This document shows positions 18,990-28,028 of a stretch of DNA of 28,882 bases, in pieces. A program made the position numbers and the translations under genes. Below the pieces are notes generated by a model. The model was not told the DNA's origin. It ran no database searches and worked only from the letters and a program-made list of their open reading frames with translations. The stretch's first letter is position 1. Each line of letters starts with the position of its first letter. The DNA is from a virus, in IMG/VR virus record IMGVR_UViG_3300033148_004555, positions 1 to 28,882 of that record; one strand, given 5' to 3'.

Positions 18990-20702
18990 ATGCCAAACCA
19001 AAATACAAGTATAGATAATCAGGATGCTTCTGCTGAAGAGAAGGAGCAGCTTAAGAAAATACATCGTTGGTATAAAGCCTCAGTTGAGAATGAGAGGACT
19101 TGGCGTAGAAGGGCTAGAATGTGGCATGACTACTATCATGGAGATCAACTCTCTGAAGAGATAATGAAGTTGATGCAGGCTAGGAAGCAGCCACCACTTA
19201 AGTTCAATCTCACAAAATCTATCGTAAATCTACTCACAGGCCAAGAGATTCAAGGTCGTACAGATATTAAATTCGTAGGATTTGAAGAGTCAGATAGTGT
19301 TCCAGCTGAACTACTTACAGATATATATCGCCAAAAAGGTGAAGAGGATAACTTCTCATATGAGGTTACCAAAGCTTTTCAAGATGGTGTTATTGGAGGT
19401 AGGGGTAACTTTTATATCGACTGGGATTCTGACGATAAAGAAATATTCCGTGAATATATAGATTGGGAAGAGATTTTTGTAGACGCTTGTAGTAAGAGAG
19501 TTGATTATAAAGATGCAAGACACATCTTTAGGGCTAAGTGGATTGATTTAGATGTCGCTATAGAAGCTTGGCCGGATAAAGAGAAGGAGCTTAAAAGTTT
19601 AGTTCACTCTGCTAATATTGATGAAACTGATAATGTAAATCGTACTCGCGAAAAGAAAGATTACTTTGATGATTTAATAGATGACCCAAAAAAATGGGTT
19701 GATACTGATAGAGATAGAATTAAGATTATCGAAGGTTGGTATTATTATAGAAATCCAGAAAATAATAAGTCAGAAATGTATAATTGTGTATTCTCTGATT
19801 CTGTATTTATAGTATCACCTGAGCCATTTGGAAGAAAGCACAATCAATTTCCTATTGTATTTACTCATTATAATAGAGATCGCCAAGGAGATCCGTACGG
19901 ACTAGTTAAGGATCTTGTTGATCCTCAAGATGTTATAAATAGATCCTTCTCTAAATCAATGCATATATTGGGTACAAGACAAGTTCTTGCTGAGAAGGGG
20001 GCATTAGCTAATGTCGCTAAGGTTCAAGAGGAAATATGTAAACCTGATGCAGTTATAAATGATTTCGAAGATGGTTCTTTATCCTCTAATAAGATTAGGA
20101 TTGAAGAGAATCGCGGTGATGCACAAATGGCATTCCAACATTTCGATATAGGTGTAAGTGCGATGCATCGAGTATCTGGAGTTAATCCCGAGCTACAGGG
20201 CCTGCATACAAATGCAAGATCAGGCACGGCCATCTCTATGAGGCTGAGGCAGGGTAACACAGTACTCACATCGCTTTACGATTGTTTGGAAAAGACCAAA
20301 AAGAAAGCAGCAGAGTTATATGTATATCTTATGGCTCAGTATATGACCAATAAAGAGATCATGCGCTACAAACTTCCCAATGGTCAAATAGCTACAGCTG
20401 AACTCAATTCTACTGAACTAGTAGATGATGGCACTGGGAATTTAATTGAAGCCAGAGTTAATGAGCTTAAAGAAATATTTGAATACGATATCGTTATTAC
20501 AGAATCAGCTAAGTCTGCAAATGCAAATGAAGCAACACTTAATAGTCTAGTTGAAATGACTAAAGTTGCACCAGCCCTACAGAATAATGCAACATTCTTA
20601 GCAGAGATTATCAAAACAACAGATCTTCCAAATAAGGAACAATTGGCACAGGCAGTATTGCCACCGCCGCCGGGTGGAGATGGACAAACTCCTACCTCCT
20701 AA
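18990..20702 (+). CDS. Portal protein
   Basis: 570 aa. It starts with a charged helical N-terminus and WRRRARMWHDYYHGDQLSEE, then KFNLTKSIVNLLTGQEIQGR, typical of P22-type podoviral portals. The middle has the FPIVFTHYNRDRQGDPYGLV and LVDPQDVINRSFSKSMHIL segments, and a helical region follows (SGVNPELQGLHTNARSGTA). The ring it forms is the DNA entry vertex and docks terminase and connectors. First gene of the rightward late unit. The ribosome binding site GCGGTGAG precedes ATG 18990. The end is proline-rich (LPPPPGGDGQTPTS). Confidence 0.9.
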   Translation: MPNQNTSIDNQDASAEEKEQLKKIHRWYKASVENERTWRRRARMWHDYYHGDQLSEEIMKLMQARKQPPLKFNLTKSIVNLLTGQEIQGRTDIKFVGFEESDSVPAELLTDIYRQKGEEDNFSYEVTKAFQDGVIGGRGNFYIDWDSDDKEIFREYIDWEEIFVDACSKRVDYKDARHIFRAKWIDLDVAIEAWPDKEKELKSLVHSANIDETDNVNRTREKKDYFDDLIDDPKKWVDTDRDRIKIIEGWYYYRNPENNKSEMYNCVFSDSVFIVSPEPFGRKHNQFPIVFTHYNRDRQGDPYGLVKDLVDPQDVINRSFSKSMHILGTRQVLAEKGALANVAKVQEEICKPDAVINDFEDGSLSSNKIRIEENRGDAQMAFQHFDIGVSAMHRVSGVNPELQGLHTNARSGTAISMRLRQGNTVLTSLYDCLEKTKKKAAELYVYLMAQYMTNKEIMRYKLPNGQIATAELNSTELVDDGTGNLIEARVNELKEIFEYDIVITESAKSANANEATLNSLVEMTKVAPALQNNATFLAEIIKTTDLPNKEQLAQAVLPPPPGGDGQTPTS

Positions 20703-20718
20703 GCCCATAAAATAAACA

Positions 20719-20838
20719 GGATGCGAAAGCTACCCTAATCACGGAGTTATAAAAATGCCAGAACTTGATAACCTGTTCACAGCAGGTAGCAACAAGACAA
20801 CAGGAGTGGAAGCAACCACGGATGCGAAAGCTACCCTA
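20719..20838 (+). repeat. 19-bp direct repeat flanking the scaffold gene start
   Basis: ggatgcgaaagctacccta occurs at 20719-20737 in the leader, before the ribosome binding site, and again at 20820-20838 inside the coding region (around residues 23-28). The copies are 101 bases apart. In the leader copy the sequence opens only five codons before TAA. Confidence 0.85.
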
Positions 20839-21609
20839 GAGGATGTATTACCTTCTGAAGAATCTGGACTTGAGCAAAACCAAGTAGAAGAAACACCTAA
20901 TGTTGAAGTAGAGCCTCCGGTTCAAACTGAGACAGCAGGAGAATCTACACAGGATGAGGTTGATTATAAGGCTTTATATGAGTCTACCAAGCTTGATAAA
21001 GAGCGTATTGAAAAGCAGCATCGGGATAATCAATCCTATAATGATCGCCGCTTCAATGAGCTTCAACAAGAGTTTAGTAAATTTAAAGAAGCTAAAGAGC
21101 AGCCTAAAGAAAAAGAATATACTCAAGAAGAGTTAAATGATCTACAGTACTCAGATCCTAAGGAATGGTTTAGATTGATGGCAGCTGATTTGGGTTATAC
21201 TCAACAGCCACAGCAACAAGCCGCACCTCAGGCAAATCAACTAGCTATTGATGAAGGAGTTCAGAGATCATTGCATGAAGACTACGATGATGTAGTCAAT
21301 AATCTACTTGCAGTAAAAGCTTATCATCCTGAGATAATTGCTAAAATTCAAGCCTCGCCAAATAAAGCTAAAGCAGCTTATGAGGAAGGCAAGAAGCTTC
21401 AAGAAGCTAGTACCAATCAGGTAGACGCTGAAGCATTAAAAGAAAAACTCCGTGCAGAGATCCTTAAAGAAATGGAAGAAGGTAATAATAACACTAGAAC
21501 TGGTCTACGGAAAGTTCCTTCTTCAGCTCCTGTAAAGGCATCTGCTACTACTAAGAGTAAAGATACTATGTCAGGATTATTTAGAGCTGGGAAGGGAGGT
21601 AGACGCTAA
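20755..21609 (+). CDS. Scaffolding protein
   Basis: 284 aa, acidic at the N-terminus (EEVETPNVEVEPP-like composition) and highly helical, with long charged coiled coil KLDKERIEKQHRDNQSYNDR and EALKEKLRAEILKEMEEG. It ends basic (KSKDTMSGLFRAGKGGRR). The order portal, acidic helical protein with basic C-terminus, coat is diagnostic; in P22 the basic end of the scaffold binds the coat. It directs capsid assembly and leaves before or during packaging. Ribosome binding site CGGAG lies nine bases before ATG 20755. A 19-bp sequence from its own coding region is repeated in its leader. Confidence 0.85.
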   Translation: MPELDNLFTAGSNKTTGVEATTDAKATLEDVLPSEESGLEQNQVEETPNVEVEPPVQTETAGESTQDEVDYKALYESTKLDKERIEKQHRDNQSYNDRRFNELQQEFSKFKEAKEQPKEKEYTQEELNDLQYSDPKEWFRLMAADLGYTQQPQQQAAPQANQLAIDEGVQRSLHEDYDDVVNNLLAVKAYHPEIIAKIQASPNKAKAAYEEGKKLQEASTNQVDAEALKEKLRAEILKEMEEGNNNTRTGLRKVPSSAPVKASATTKSKDTMSGLFRAGKGGRR

Positions 21610-21625
21610 AATAAGGTAAGTCACA

Positions 21626-22684
21626 ATGGCTATTTTAGATATCCCGACAACTCATGAATTGACCCAACAACAGTGGTCAAATGACATGTTCAAGGAGCAT
21701 GTTGAAGAACTATACTTTATGCCTTTTATGGGCGAGAGTATGAAAGCTCCTGTTATCGTTAAGAGAGAATTAGAGAAAGAAGCTGGCGATAAGCTAACTC
21801 TTCCTAAGTCTTATCTTCTTGATCAAGATTCCGGCGTTACTGGTTCTGTTACCCTAGAAGGTAAAGAGCAAGATATGAACTACGGCGATCAAACTTTGAC
21901 AGCAATCGAAAAGCGTAATGCTGTTCGTTTCCGTCTTGGTATGAGTGATCAGCGTACTTCTATCAATCACGCTATGAATGCTCGCGAGATCCTTCTAGAT
22001 TGGAAGACTCAAGAGACTGACAACGCAATGTTTGATGCAATGTCAACTACTCCTACTGCTAACCGTGAGCTTGCTGCAGACTCTACAGCTACTCATAGTG
22101 CTTCAGTTCCTGCTGCTGGTATTGATGATATCGCAACTACTGACATCTGTACTGTGAAAGGTATCCGCAGACTTAAACTTCATGCAATCACTGGTAACGC
22201 TAATGCTGCTGAAAAGATCAAGCCATTTAAAGATGCTGCATTCGGCAAGCAGTCTTTCTTGTTATACCTTGACCCTTGGTCACTTCAGGATCTAAAAGCA
22301 GACCCTGACTATGTAGCTTATGCTAAGGAAGAAGGTAAAGGTCGTGCTGCTTTCTTCGAAGGTGGAATCTGTGATATCGACGGTGTTACAATCATCGAAT
22401 GTGATAAGATTAAGCGTGAAGAGAATGCTGGTTCTGTATTTGTTGCTCGCAACCTACTTGTAGGTGCAGGTGCATGTGCAGTTAACTGGGCTGGTGCTCC
22501 TCTTATGGATGGTCAGCGTGGTCATATCCAGTGGACTGAAAAGGACTTCGATTATGGTAATCAGCTAGGTATCGCTGTTGGTGATATCAAAGGTGTTACT
22601 AAGATCCGTTTCAATCGCGACAATACTGGTCTTCAGGACGATAACGCTGTTATTCAGTTCTACACAGCTTCTGTTGTAAGCTAA
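21626..22684 (+). CDS. Major capsid protein, N4-gp56 type
   Basis: 352 aa. It shows LTQQQWSNDMFKEHVEELYF, then GDKLTLPKSYLLDQDSGVTG, VTLEGKEQDMNYGDQTLTAI, and RFRLGMSDQRTSINHAMNAR with LLDWKTQETDN. This order is the pattern of the N4 gp56/DUF4043 family of HK97-fold coat proteins. The wobble positions favour certain codons (GGT, CGT, CTT) more than the neighbours do, as expected for the most highly expressed gene. A hairpin follows directly after the stop. Ribosome binding is through AAGGTAAG. Confidence 0.88.
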   Translation: MAILDIPTTHELTQQQWSNDMFKEHVEELYFMPFMGESMKAPVIVKRELEKEAGDKLTLPKSYLLDQDSGVTGSVTLEGKEQDMNYGDQTLTAIEKRNAVRFRLGMSDQRTSINHAMNAREILLDWKTQETDNAMFDAMSTTPTANRELAADSTATHSASVPAAGIDDIATTDICTVKGIRRLKLHAITGNANAAEKIKPFKDAAFGKQSFLLYLDPWSLQDLKADPDYVAYAKEEGKGRAAFFEGGICDIDGVTIIECDKIKREENAGSVFVARNLLVGAGACAVNWAGAPLMDGQRGHIQWTEKDFDYGNQLGIAVGDIKGVTKIRFNRDNTGLQDDNAVIQFYTASVVS

Positions 22685-22690
22685 TTTATA

Positions 22691-22716
22691 GAGGTCCACT
22701 CTGGGCCTCTTCTTTA
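22691..22716 (+). terminator. Hairpin after the coat gene (terminator or attenuator)
   Basis: GAGGTCC (22691-22697) and GGGCCTC (22703-22709) pair over seven positions with one G-U and a 5-base loop, followed by TTCTTTACTT. The T-run is interrupted, so partial termination is likely, giving more coat than downstream message. Confidence 0.6.
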
Positions 22717-22742
22717 CTTCAATAAAATAAGGAATAGCAAAA

Positions 22743-23171
22743 ATGGCTACTATTACAAAATTCTTAAAAGGTGCTATGACTCGCCCGGTAAAACACATCG
22801 GTGCACACCTAATGCAAGCAGAGAATGTTCTTGACTTCGGTGCAGATGGAAATGATGTCGAAGCATCTGATGTTGTTCAGGCAATTATTCTCCCTGAGCA
22901 AGCTGTTGTTACTAAAGTTACTTTAGAAGTTACTACTGCAGAAGGTTCTGCAGTTACTTGTGACGTTGGTGATACAGATGATGTTGATGGTTGGGAGCCT
23001 GCTTTTGACTTAAATGCAGCTTCTGTACTTACAAAGAGTACTGGCTCTTATGATGTTAATGGTAAGCGTTATAATAGCGCCGATAGAACTATTGATCTAG
23101 TTCCTTCTGCGGATCTTGACACTTGTAAAGTGTGGGTTGCTGCAGAGTACTACGTTAGAGAGTTATTCTAA
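22743..23171 (+). CDS. Probable head decoration or minor capsid protein
   Basis: 142 aa, beta-rich: ASDVVQAIILPEQAVVTKVT and LEVTTAEGSAVTCDVGDTDD are followed by the DLVPSADLDTCKVWVAAEYY end. Alternating strands and a small size directly after the coat gene suggest a decoration or cement protein. No specific family is recognised. Ribosome binding site AAGGAA, 8-11 bases before ATG 22743. The gene has coat-like codon use (GTT, GCT, CTT), suggesting abundant expression. Confidence 0.6.
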   Translation: MATITKFLKGAMTRPVKHIGAHLMQAENVLDFGADGNDVEASDVVQAIILPEQAVVTKVTLEVTTAEGSAVTCDVGDTDDVDGWEPAFDLNAASVLTKSTGSYDVNGKRYNSADRTIDLVPSADLDTCKVWVAAEYYVRELF

Positions 23172-23192
23172 TCTAAATTAAGGGGGCCTAAA

Positions 23193-24077
23193 ATGCCACT
23201 ACCACATGAATTTGATAGAGTCATAGGTAAAGTCACAAGAGTAACAGGTGATGTAAATTTCATCCGTTGGTCTAAAGATGAGCTTATTGATTATATCAAT
23301 GAGGGCCAGCGGGAATACTGTGAGAAGACATTTATTCTCCGGTCCGAGGGCCCCCTTACGACACGTGAAAATACAGAAATATACACTCTTCCAGAAGATT
23401 GCTTTAATGTAGATCGCATTGAGCGTCACGACGGATGTGTAATTCAGAAGACTACTTCAAGAGATATTGAAAGGCAGTTTGGCCCTAGATATAGAATCTC
23501 AAGAGGTAGCGTAACTCATTACTATCAAGACCTTGACGGACAAAGGCAGTTAAGGTTCTTTCCAATTCCAACAGATCAAGTCTTATCAGAGTACTTAGAT
23601 TTCACTGGTGAGCTTGGTGTAGTTGTCGCTGCTGATTCAGTTGACTTTGAGCCTATCGTAGTAGATGGAGTTCAAATCTATGATGAGTCTGATCCACTAT
23701 ATATAGCCAACGCTACACCAATTGAATTTGATTCAGAGCTTGGTGTTACTGTTGACTCTACTTTAGAGAATGAAGATGGGGAGGATACTAATACATTTAA
23801 TTATGAAGAAGGTGCTGTCACTGGAGTACTGAGCACAGAGGGTAAATTTAGAGTCTGGTATTCAAGGTATCCTAGATTAGGTAAGCTTGAGATAGATGAT
23901 GATCAGGCTTTATATAACTATGCCCTTCATAAGTGCTACGAGAAAGACGGGCCGCAACAGAATTTAGAACTATCTCTTTTGTATGAGAATAAATATCAAG
24001 AAAGAGTTAATAGAGAAATAGGCAGAGTAGCCTCAGGACAAAATGCCGCAATGTCAGTGAGAGGTGTTTATGCCTAA
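23193..24077 (+). CDS. Head-tail connector (adaptor) protein
   Basis: 294 aa. The N-terminal half shows FIRWSKDELIDYINEGQREY, TREN(T)EIYTLPEDCFNVDRI and RHYYQ-type DLDGQRQLRFFPIPT. This is a frequent pattern in podoviral adaptor proteins that sit under the portal: a helical hairpin with 'LI.YINEGQ..Y' then 'YTLP.D......I'. The end is helical (LYENKYQERVNREIGRVASG). It is placed between the capsid genes and the fibres. Ribosome binding site AAGGGGG. The end overlaps the next gene. Confidence 0.7.
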   Translation: MPLPHEFDRVIGKVTRVTGDVNFIRWSKDELIDYINEGQREYCEKTFILRSEGPLTTRENTEIYTLPEDCFNVDRIERHDGCVIQKTTSRDIERQFGPRYRISRGSVTHYYQDLDGQRQLRFFPIPTDQVLSEYLDFTGELGVVVAADSVDFEPIVVDGVQIYDESDPLYIANATPIEFDSELGVTVDSTLENEDGEDTNTFNYEEGAVTGVLSTEGKFRVWYSRYPRLGKLEIDDDQALYNYALHKCYEKDGPQQNLELSLLYENKYQERVNREIGRVASGQNAAMSVRGVYA

Positions 24078-25866
24078 TAATACATATCAAAAAGATTTAG
24101 CTGGTGTTGAAGACTTAGCTTACGACACCAATCGAAATAATGAATCGTTCTCACGTAGAACATCGACAGGTCTCAATCAGAATATAACTAAAATCAATGC
24201 AAGACATATACCTGTTAGTAATGCTTTGACTTTAGGTGATGCTGAGAGTGTGGAGGATTTCCTAAAAGAGATATTAGAGACTATTGGTAATGGTAAATTC
24301 TTAGGAGTATTTCCAACTCAAGACGCTTTAGAGACTGCATACCCTACTGCTGAAGATGACTCTGTAGCTTGGGTTATAGAATTTAGATCCATGTTTGAAT
24401 GGAAGGGTACTCAATGGGATAACTCAAATTCTTATCTTGGCGAGCATGCAGATGAAGCTGCACTTATAGACGCTTATCCAAACCCACCATACACAGATTC
24501 TTACGCATTTGTAACAGCTACAAAATCATTTTGGTTCTGGGATCAAACACTTGGAACTCCTGCTTGGGTAGATACTTTAACCTCATCAGATGCTATGCTA
24601 AAGGCTATTTATGATCCTGCAGGCATTAAAGAGCAATTAGTGGGGTTAACTGCCACTCAATCAATGACTAATAAAACTGTCAATGATGTTGTTCTTGATG
24701 CCACAGGCTCAAGTTCATATCACCTTGATAGGTCGGGGAATTATTCTCAGGTAGTGGAACCTAGTGTTATTGGGAATATAATGTCCCCCTTATTTCATAT
24801 GCCTCTTGGTAATTCTATGGCTATACCAATAGGTACTGGTGCAGTTTCTTTTGATAGATCTTCTACAGCTTCTTATGTAGATAGGTATGGTATAGTTCAA
24901 TATGCTGCAATAGACGAACCAAGATTTGAGAAGCAAGGTCTATTAATTGAAGAAGCTACTACCAATGAAATGTGGCCTTCTGAAGATTCAACAAGCCCAA
25001 GATGGAATGACCCTTCCGGAGAGTGGAGTTCAGTTTCAAATAATGTAGTTTCACCTGATGGAACGACCAATGCTGATACTATTACTTTAACTGCTGGTGA
25101 CAATAGCGCACTTCTTAGATTATCTTTGAGCGCCATACCAGTAGGAACATATACGGTGTCATTCTGGATCAAAGATATCACAGGGACAACAGGTATATCA
25201 GGTCAAGTTGATTTGGATGATGAAGGTGTCGGCCCTACCACTCCTGATTTAAATACAGTAGGAACTGAATGGGTAAGAGTCTATAGGACTATTACGACAA
25301 CAGCAGTAGCAAATTGGGTTGATATTCAATTAGATTTTTCTGGAGCTAGTTATGATGTATCAATATGGGGCGTTCAAGTTGAGCCCAAATCTTTTATGAC
25401 TTCCTATGTCCCAACTTCCACAGGGGTTGCCACAAGATCAGTAGAAACTTTAGATATAGATCCTGACAATATTCCTCTTTGGTCTGATGGATGGGGCTTA
25501 TCTTTTGATATGAATGTAATTGGATTCTCTACAGCTAAACAGTGGCTTCGGTTTGGAGGCCCTAATAATAACTTCCTTCAGAGTACATTAAATAATAATA
25601 TTGTTTGGTGGTCTGATGGCCTTAATACGTCAGGTACATTATCTGGGAGTTTTATTAATAGACCTCTTCGCCTTACCTGCACAAATGGTACATCCAGAGA
25701 GAAAATGGTCTATGAAAATGGAGAGGAGTTAAGTCTTAGTAATAATAATCTTGTTATTGATAATACTCAGCTAACAGACTTTAGAATAGTTGGCACTAAT
25801 GCCCATTATAAAAACTTAAGGGTCTATGATAAAGAGCTCTCAGACAATGAAGCGAGGTACGTATAA
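24070..25866 (+). CDS. Tail fibre with shared N-terminal anchor and carbohydrate-binding-like domain
   Basis: 598 aa from ATG 24070 (a GTG at 24064 is also in frame), behind GAGAGG. The N-terminus YQKDLAGVEDLAYDTNRNNE, SFSRRTSTGLNQNITKINA closely matches the start of the fibre at 27074, so both probably attach at the same virion site. The middle has two similar short segments (FPTQDALETAYPTAEDDSVA and ADEAALIDAYPNPPYTDSYA), likely a duplicated beta unit. The C-terminal half (FEKQGLLIEEATTNEMWPSE ... GTYTVSFWIKD ... IWGVQVEPKSFMTSYVPT) matches carbohydrate-binding/LamG-like beta sandwiches. The role is receptor recognition. Confidence 0.75.
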   Translation: MPNNTYQKDLAGVEDLAYDTNRNNESFSRRTSTGLNQNITKINARHIPVSNALTLGDAESVEDFLKEILETIGNGKFLGVFPTQDALETAYPTAEDDSVAWVIEFRSMFEWKGTQWDNSNSYLGEHADEAALIDAYPNPPYTDSYAFVTATKSFWFWDQTLGTPAWVDTLTSSDAMLKAIYDPAGIKEQLVGLTATQSMTNKTVNDVVLDATGSSSYHLDRSGNYSQVVEPSVIGNIMSPLFHMPLGNSMAIPIGTGAVSFDRSSTASYVDRYGIVQYAAIDEPRFEKQGLLIEEATTNEMWPSEDSTSPRWNDPSGEWSSVSNNVVSPDGTTNADTITLTAGDNSALLRLSLSAIPVGTYTVSFWIKDITGTTGISGQVDLDDEGVGPTTPDLNTVGTEWVRVYRTITTTAVANWVDIQLDFSGASYDVSIWGVQVEPKSFMTSYVPTSTGVATRSVETLDIDPDNIPLWSDGWGLSFDMNVIGFSTAKQWLRFGGPNNNFLQSTLNNNIVWWSDGLNTSGTLSGSFINRPLRLTCTNGTSREKMVYENGEELSLSNNNLVIDNTQLTDFRIVGTNAHYKNLRVYDKELSDNEARYV

Positions 25867-27077
25867 TGAGATCTTTTAGAACATTAAACTCACTACAGAA
25901 AGATTTTGTAGTTAATATCCTTGATTACATTAAAGATACAGATGCTCAAGTAGATGAATCCGCTAACGTTCAGGCAGCTCTAGATTCACTTGCTGATTAC
26001 GGTGGTTCTTTATATATCCCTACTGGTGTTGAGGCTTATTGTGCAAGTCCAATAACCTTGCCAGCTAATTGTGATATCATTGGGGATACTAGAGCCACAC
26101 ACCTAGCCTTTGCATCTAATGAGGTATCAGGTTTAGTATTAGGAGCTTCTGCTACATTAATAATGGAGATATCATCTTCTGTAACAAATATCAGAATATT
26201 AAGTAAATCATTTAGAGATACTACAGGAGTTGCTGATCCAGAACCTTTCTTTTCTGGGACAGGGATAACTATTAATAGTACTGATGTAACAGTCGATGGA
26301 TGTTCTGTTTATGGATTTATAACTGGGATTACCTCAAGTGGACCAACTGGCAGAACTTATCTTAATGATATGAAGATGGATAATACATCTTGTATAATCT
26401 TAGATAACTCAGAAGATACGAGTAGGCTTGAGAATATTCAATGCTGGCCCTTTGCTGGTGGATTTACAGATACTGATAAGACAAGAGCCGGTACTGCTAT
26501 AAGACTTCAGAATAATGCGGACTGGACACGTGTAACTAATTGTTTTACATGGGGTTATAACATTGGCTTTCATTTAGATGATTCCCGTTCAAATGTTCAA
26601 TTGATTGGCTGCGGATCTGACTACCCTTTTCTTAGTGTAGTCTCTACTGGTGTTTTGATTGATGGCGATTCAGGAACAACTCTAATTGATGGCTTCCAAT
26701 CTGAGTTAACTTCAACAGGTATAAATACTAATATTACTCCAAGTCCCGATAATGTCGGAAGCACAACAATAGTTAATTGTCATTTTGGTAGATTCTCTGA
26801 TGGTGTGGTTATTACTGCTGGTGATGCAATAATTAAAAATTGTGTATTTACAGGTCAGAGAGATTTAAATGAGCATCCATTGGGATTAAATAGAGGGATT
26901 TACCTTCCTACAGATACAGAGTATGTAAACGCTTCTGATAATATATATGAGAATATGACTGCTTTAGTTCCTTTTGCCTCTAAGGCATTAGAGCAAGCAG
27001 GGGCTCCTGCAGCTGGGCTTAGACTTTTGGATAGAAACTTATTTAATAATGTTACTGATCAAGGAGATGCAACATGA
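25866..27077 (+). CDS. Tailspike with pectate-lyase-like beta-helix
   Basis: 403 aa. The N-terminus ALDSLADYGGSLYIPTGVEA, CASPITLPANCDIIGD is the standard start of phage beta-helix tailspikes (ALDS....GG.L..P.G.Y). Repeating coils follow, such as STDVTVDGCSVYGFITGI, TSRLENIQCW and TTIVNCHFGRFSDGVVITAG with IIKNCVF. These folds usually bind or cut capsule or O-antigen polysaccharide; no catalytic residues can be assigned here. It lacks the shared anchor of its two neighbours. ATG 25866 overlaps the previous stop (TAATG) and the gene overlaps the next by ATGA. Confidence 0.75.
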   Translation: MRSFRTLNSLQKDFVVNILDYIKDTDAQVDESANVQAALDSLADYGGSLYIPTGVEAYCASPITLPANCDIIGDTRATHLAFASNEVSGLVLGASATLIMEISSSVTNIRILSKSFRDTTGVADPEPFFSGTGITINSTDVTVDGCSVYGFITGITSSGPTGRTYLNDMKMDNTSCIILDNSEDTSRLENIQCWPFAGGFTDTDKTRAGTAIRLQNNADWTRVTNCFTWGYNIGFHLDDSRSNVQLIGCGSDYPFLSVVSTGVLIDGDSGTTLIDGFQSELTSTGINTNITPSPDNVGSTTIVNCHFGRFSDGVVITAGDAIIKNCVFTGQRDLNEHPLGLNRGIYLPTDTEYVNASDNIYENMTALVPFASKALEQAGAPAAGLRLLDRNLFNNVTDQGDAT

Positions 27078-28018
27078 GTAATGCATATAAGAAGGATCTT
27101 GCAGGATTACAAGATTTATTCTTTGATACGAATGGTACTAATGAATCATTCTCCAGAGAGACATCTACAGGTCTTTCACAGAATATAAAAGGTCTAAATG
27201 CTAGTGACCTTCCACTTTTATTAGCTACTAGATCTCTGGAGCTTTATGATCAAGTACAGATGAGTGCCGATGAAGTTGACTCTGCTATCACTCAAATATG
27301 TGCAAGCTTAGCAAGTATTCATAAATTCCAGAATCAAGATGTTTTAGATGACATCGATTCAGCAGGATCTGGCGCCATTATCACTACTCAAGAAAGAGAT
27401 AAACTTAACTCTATTACAGATACTGGATCAGGTGAGATCATTACAGATGCAGAGCGGTCTAAGCTTACAGAGATTGTTGGTTTAACTCAAGCTCAAATAG
27501 ACGCTATTACTAGTATTACTAATATACTTCCTATTGGTACAGTTATTGGATTTCCTACTAATTCACCACCTACAGGCTTCTTAGAATGTAATGGTAATGC
27601 AGTTTCTAGAGTCACTTACTCTGATCTATTTGGCTTAATTGGAACGACTTACGGCAATGGAAACGGAACTACTACATTCAATCTACCTGATTATAGAGGT
27701 CAATTACTTAGAGGTTGGGACCATGGTAGAGGCGCTGATCCAGACGCTGCAAGCCGTACAGATAGAGGTGATGGTACCACAGGTGATAATGTTGGTACTA
27801 ATCAACTTGATGAGCTCAAGTCACATAATCACTTATCAGGAACTTCTGTAAAAGGTGACTTCCAAATATTCACATCCACAGAATCTATCTCAGGTACTAG
27901 TGGTGCAGAAAGGAGTACAGTCAATCAAACTTTAAGAGCATATACTGCCGATACAGGTGGTAATGAAACAAGACCCCGCAATACTAGTATTATGTTCTGT
28001 ATTCGTTGGTCTATATAG
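27074..28018 (+). CDS. Tail fibre with anchor and C-terminal Tail Collar domain
   Basis: 314 aa. Residues 1-45 (YKKDLAGLQDLFFDTNGTNE, SFSRETSTGLSQNI) repeat the anchor of the fibre at 24070. A helical and repetitive linker follows: two copies of a SGxIIT...ERxKL unit near residues 95-130. The C-terminus from about 155, IGTVIGFPTNSPPTGFLECN, FNLPDYRGQLLRGWDHGRGA and DELKSHNHL, is the Tail Collar domain with its conserved G(F)L..(N)G, F.LPD.RG and HNH segments. The end is MFCIRWSI, typical of this family. It binds the receptor or caps the fibre. ATG 27074 overlaps the previous stop. Confidence 0.82.
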   Translation: MSNAYKKDLAGLQDLFFDTNGTNESFSRETSTGLSQNIKGLNASDLPLLLATRSLELYDQVQMSADEVDSAITQICASLASIHKFQNQDVLDDIDSAGSGAIITTQERDKLNSITDTGSGEIITDAERSKLTEIVGLTQAQIDAITSITNILPIGTVIGFPTNSPPTGFLECNGNAVSRVTYSDLFGLIGTTYGNGNGTTTFNLPDYRGQLLRGWDHGRGADPDAASRTDRGDGTTGDNVGTNQLDELKSHNHLSGTSVKGDFQIFTSTESISGTSGAERSTVNQTLRAYTADTGGNETRPRNTSIMFCIRWSI

Positions 28019-28028
28019 AGGTTAAGGT

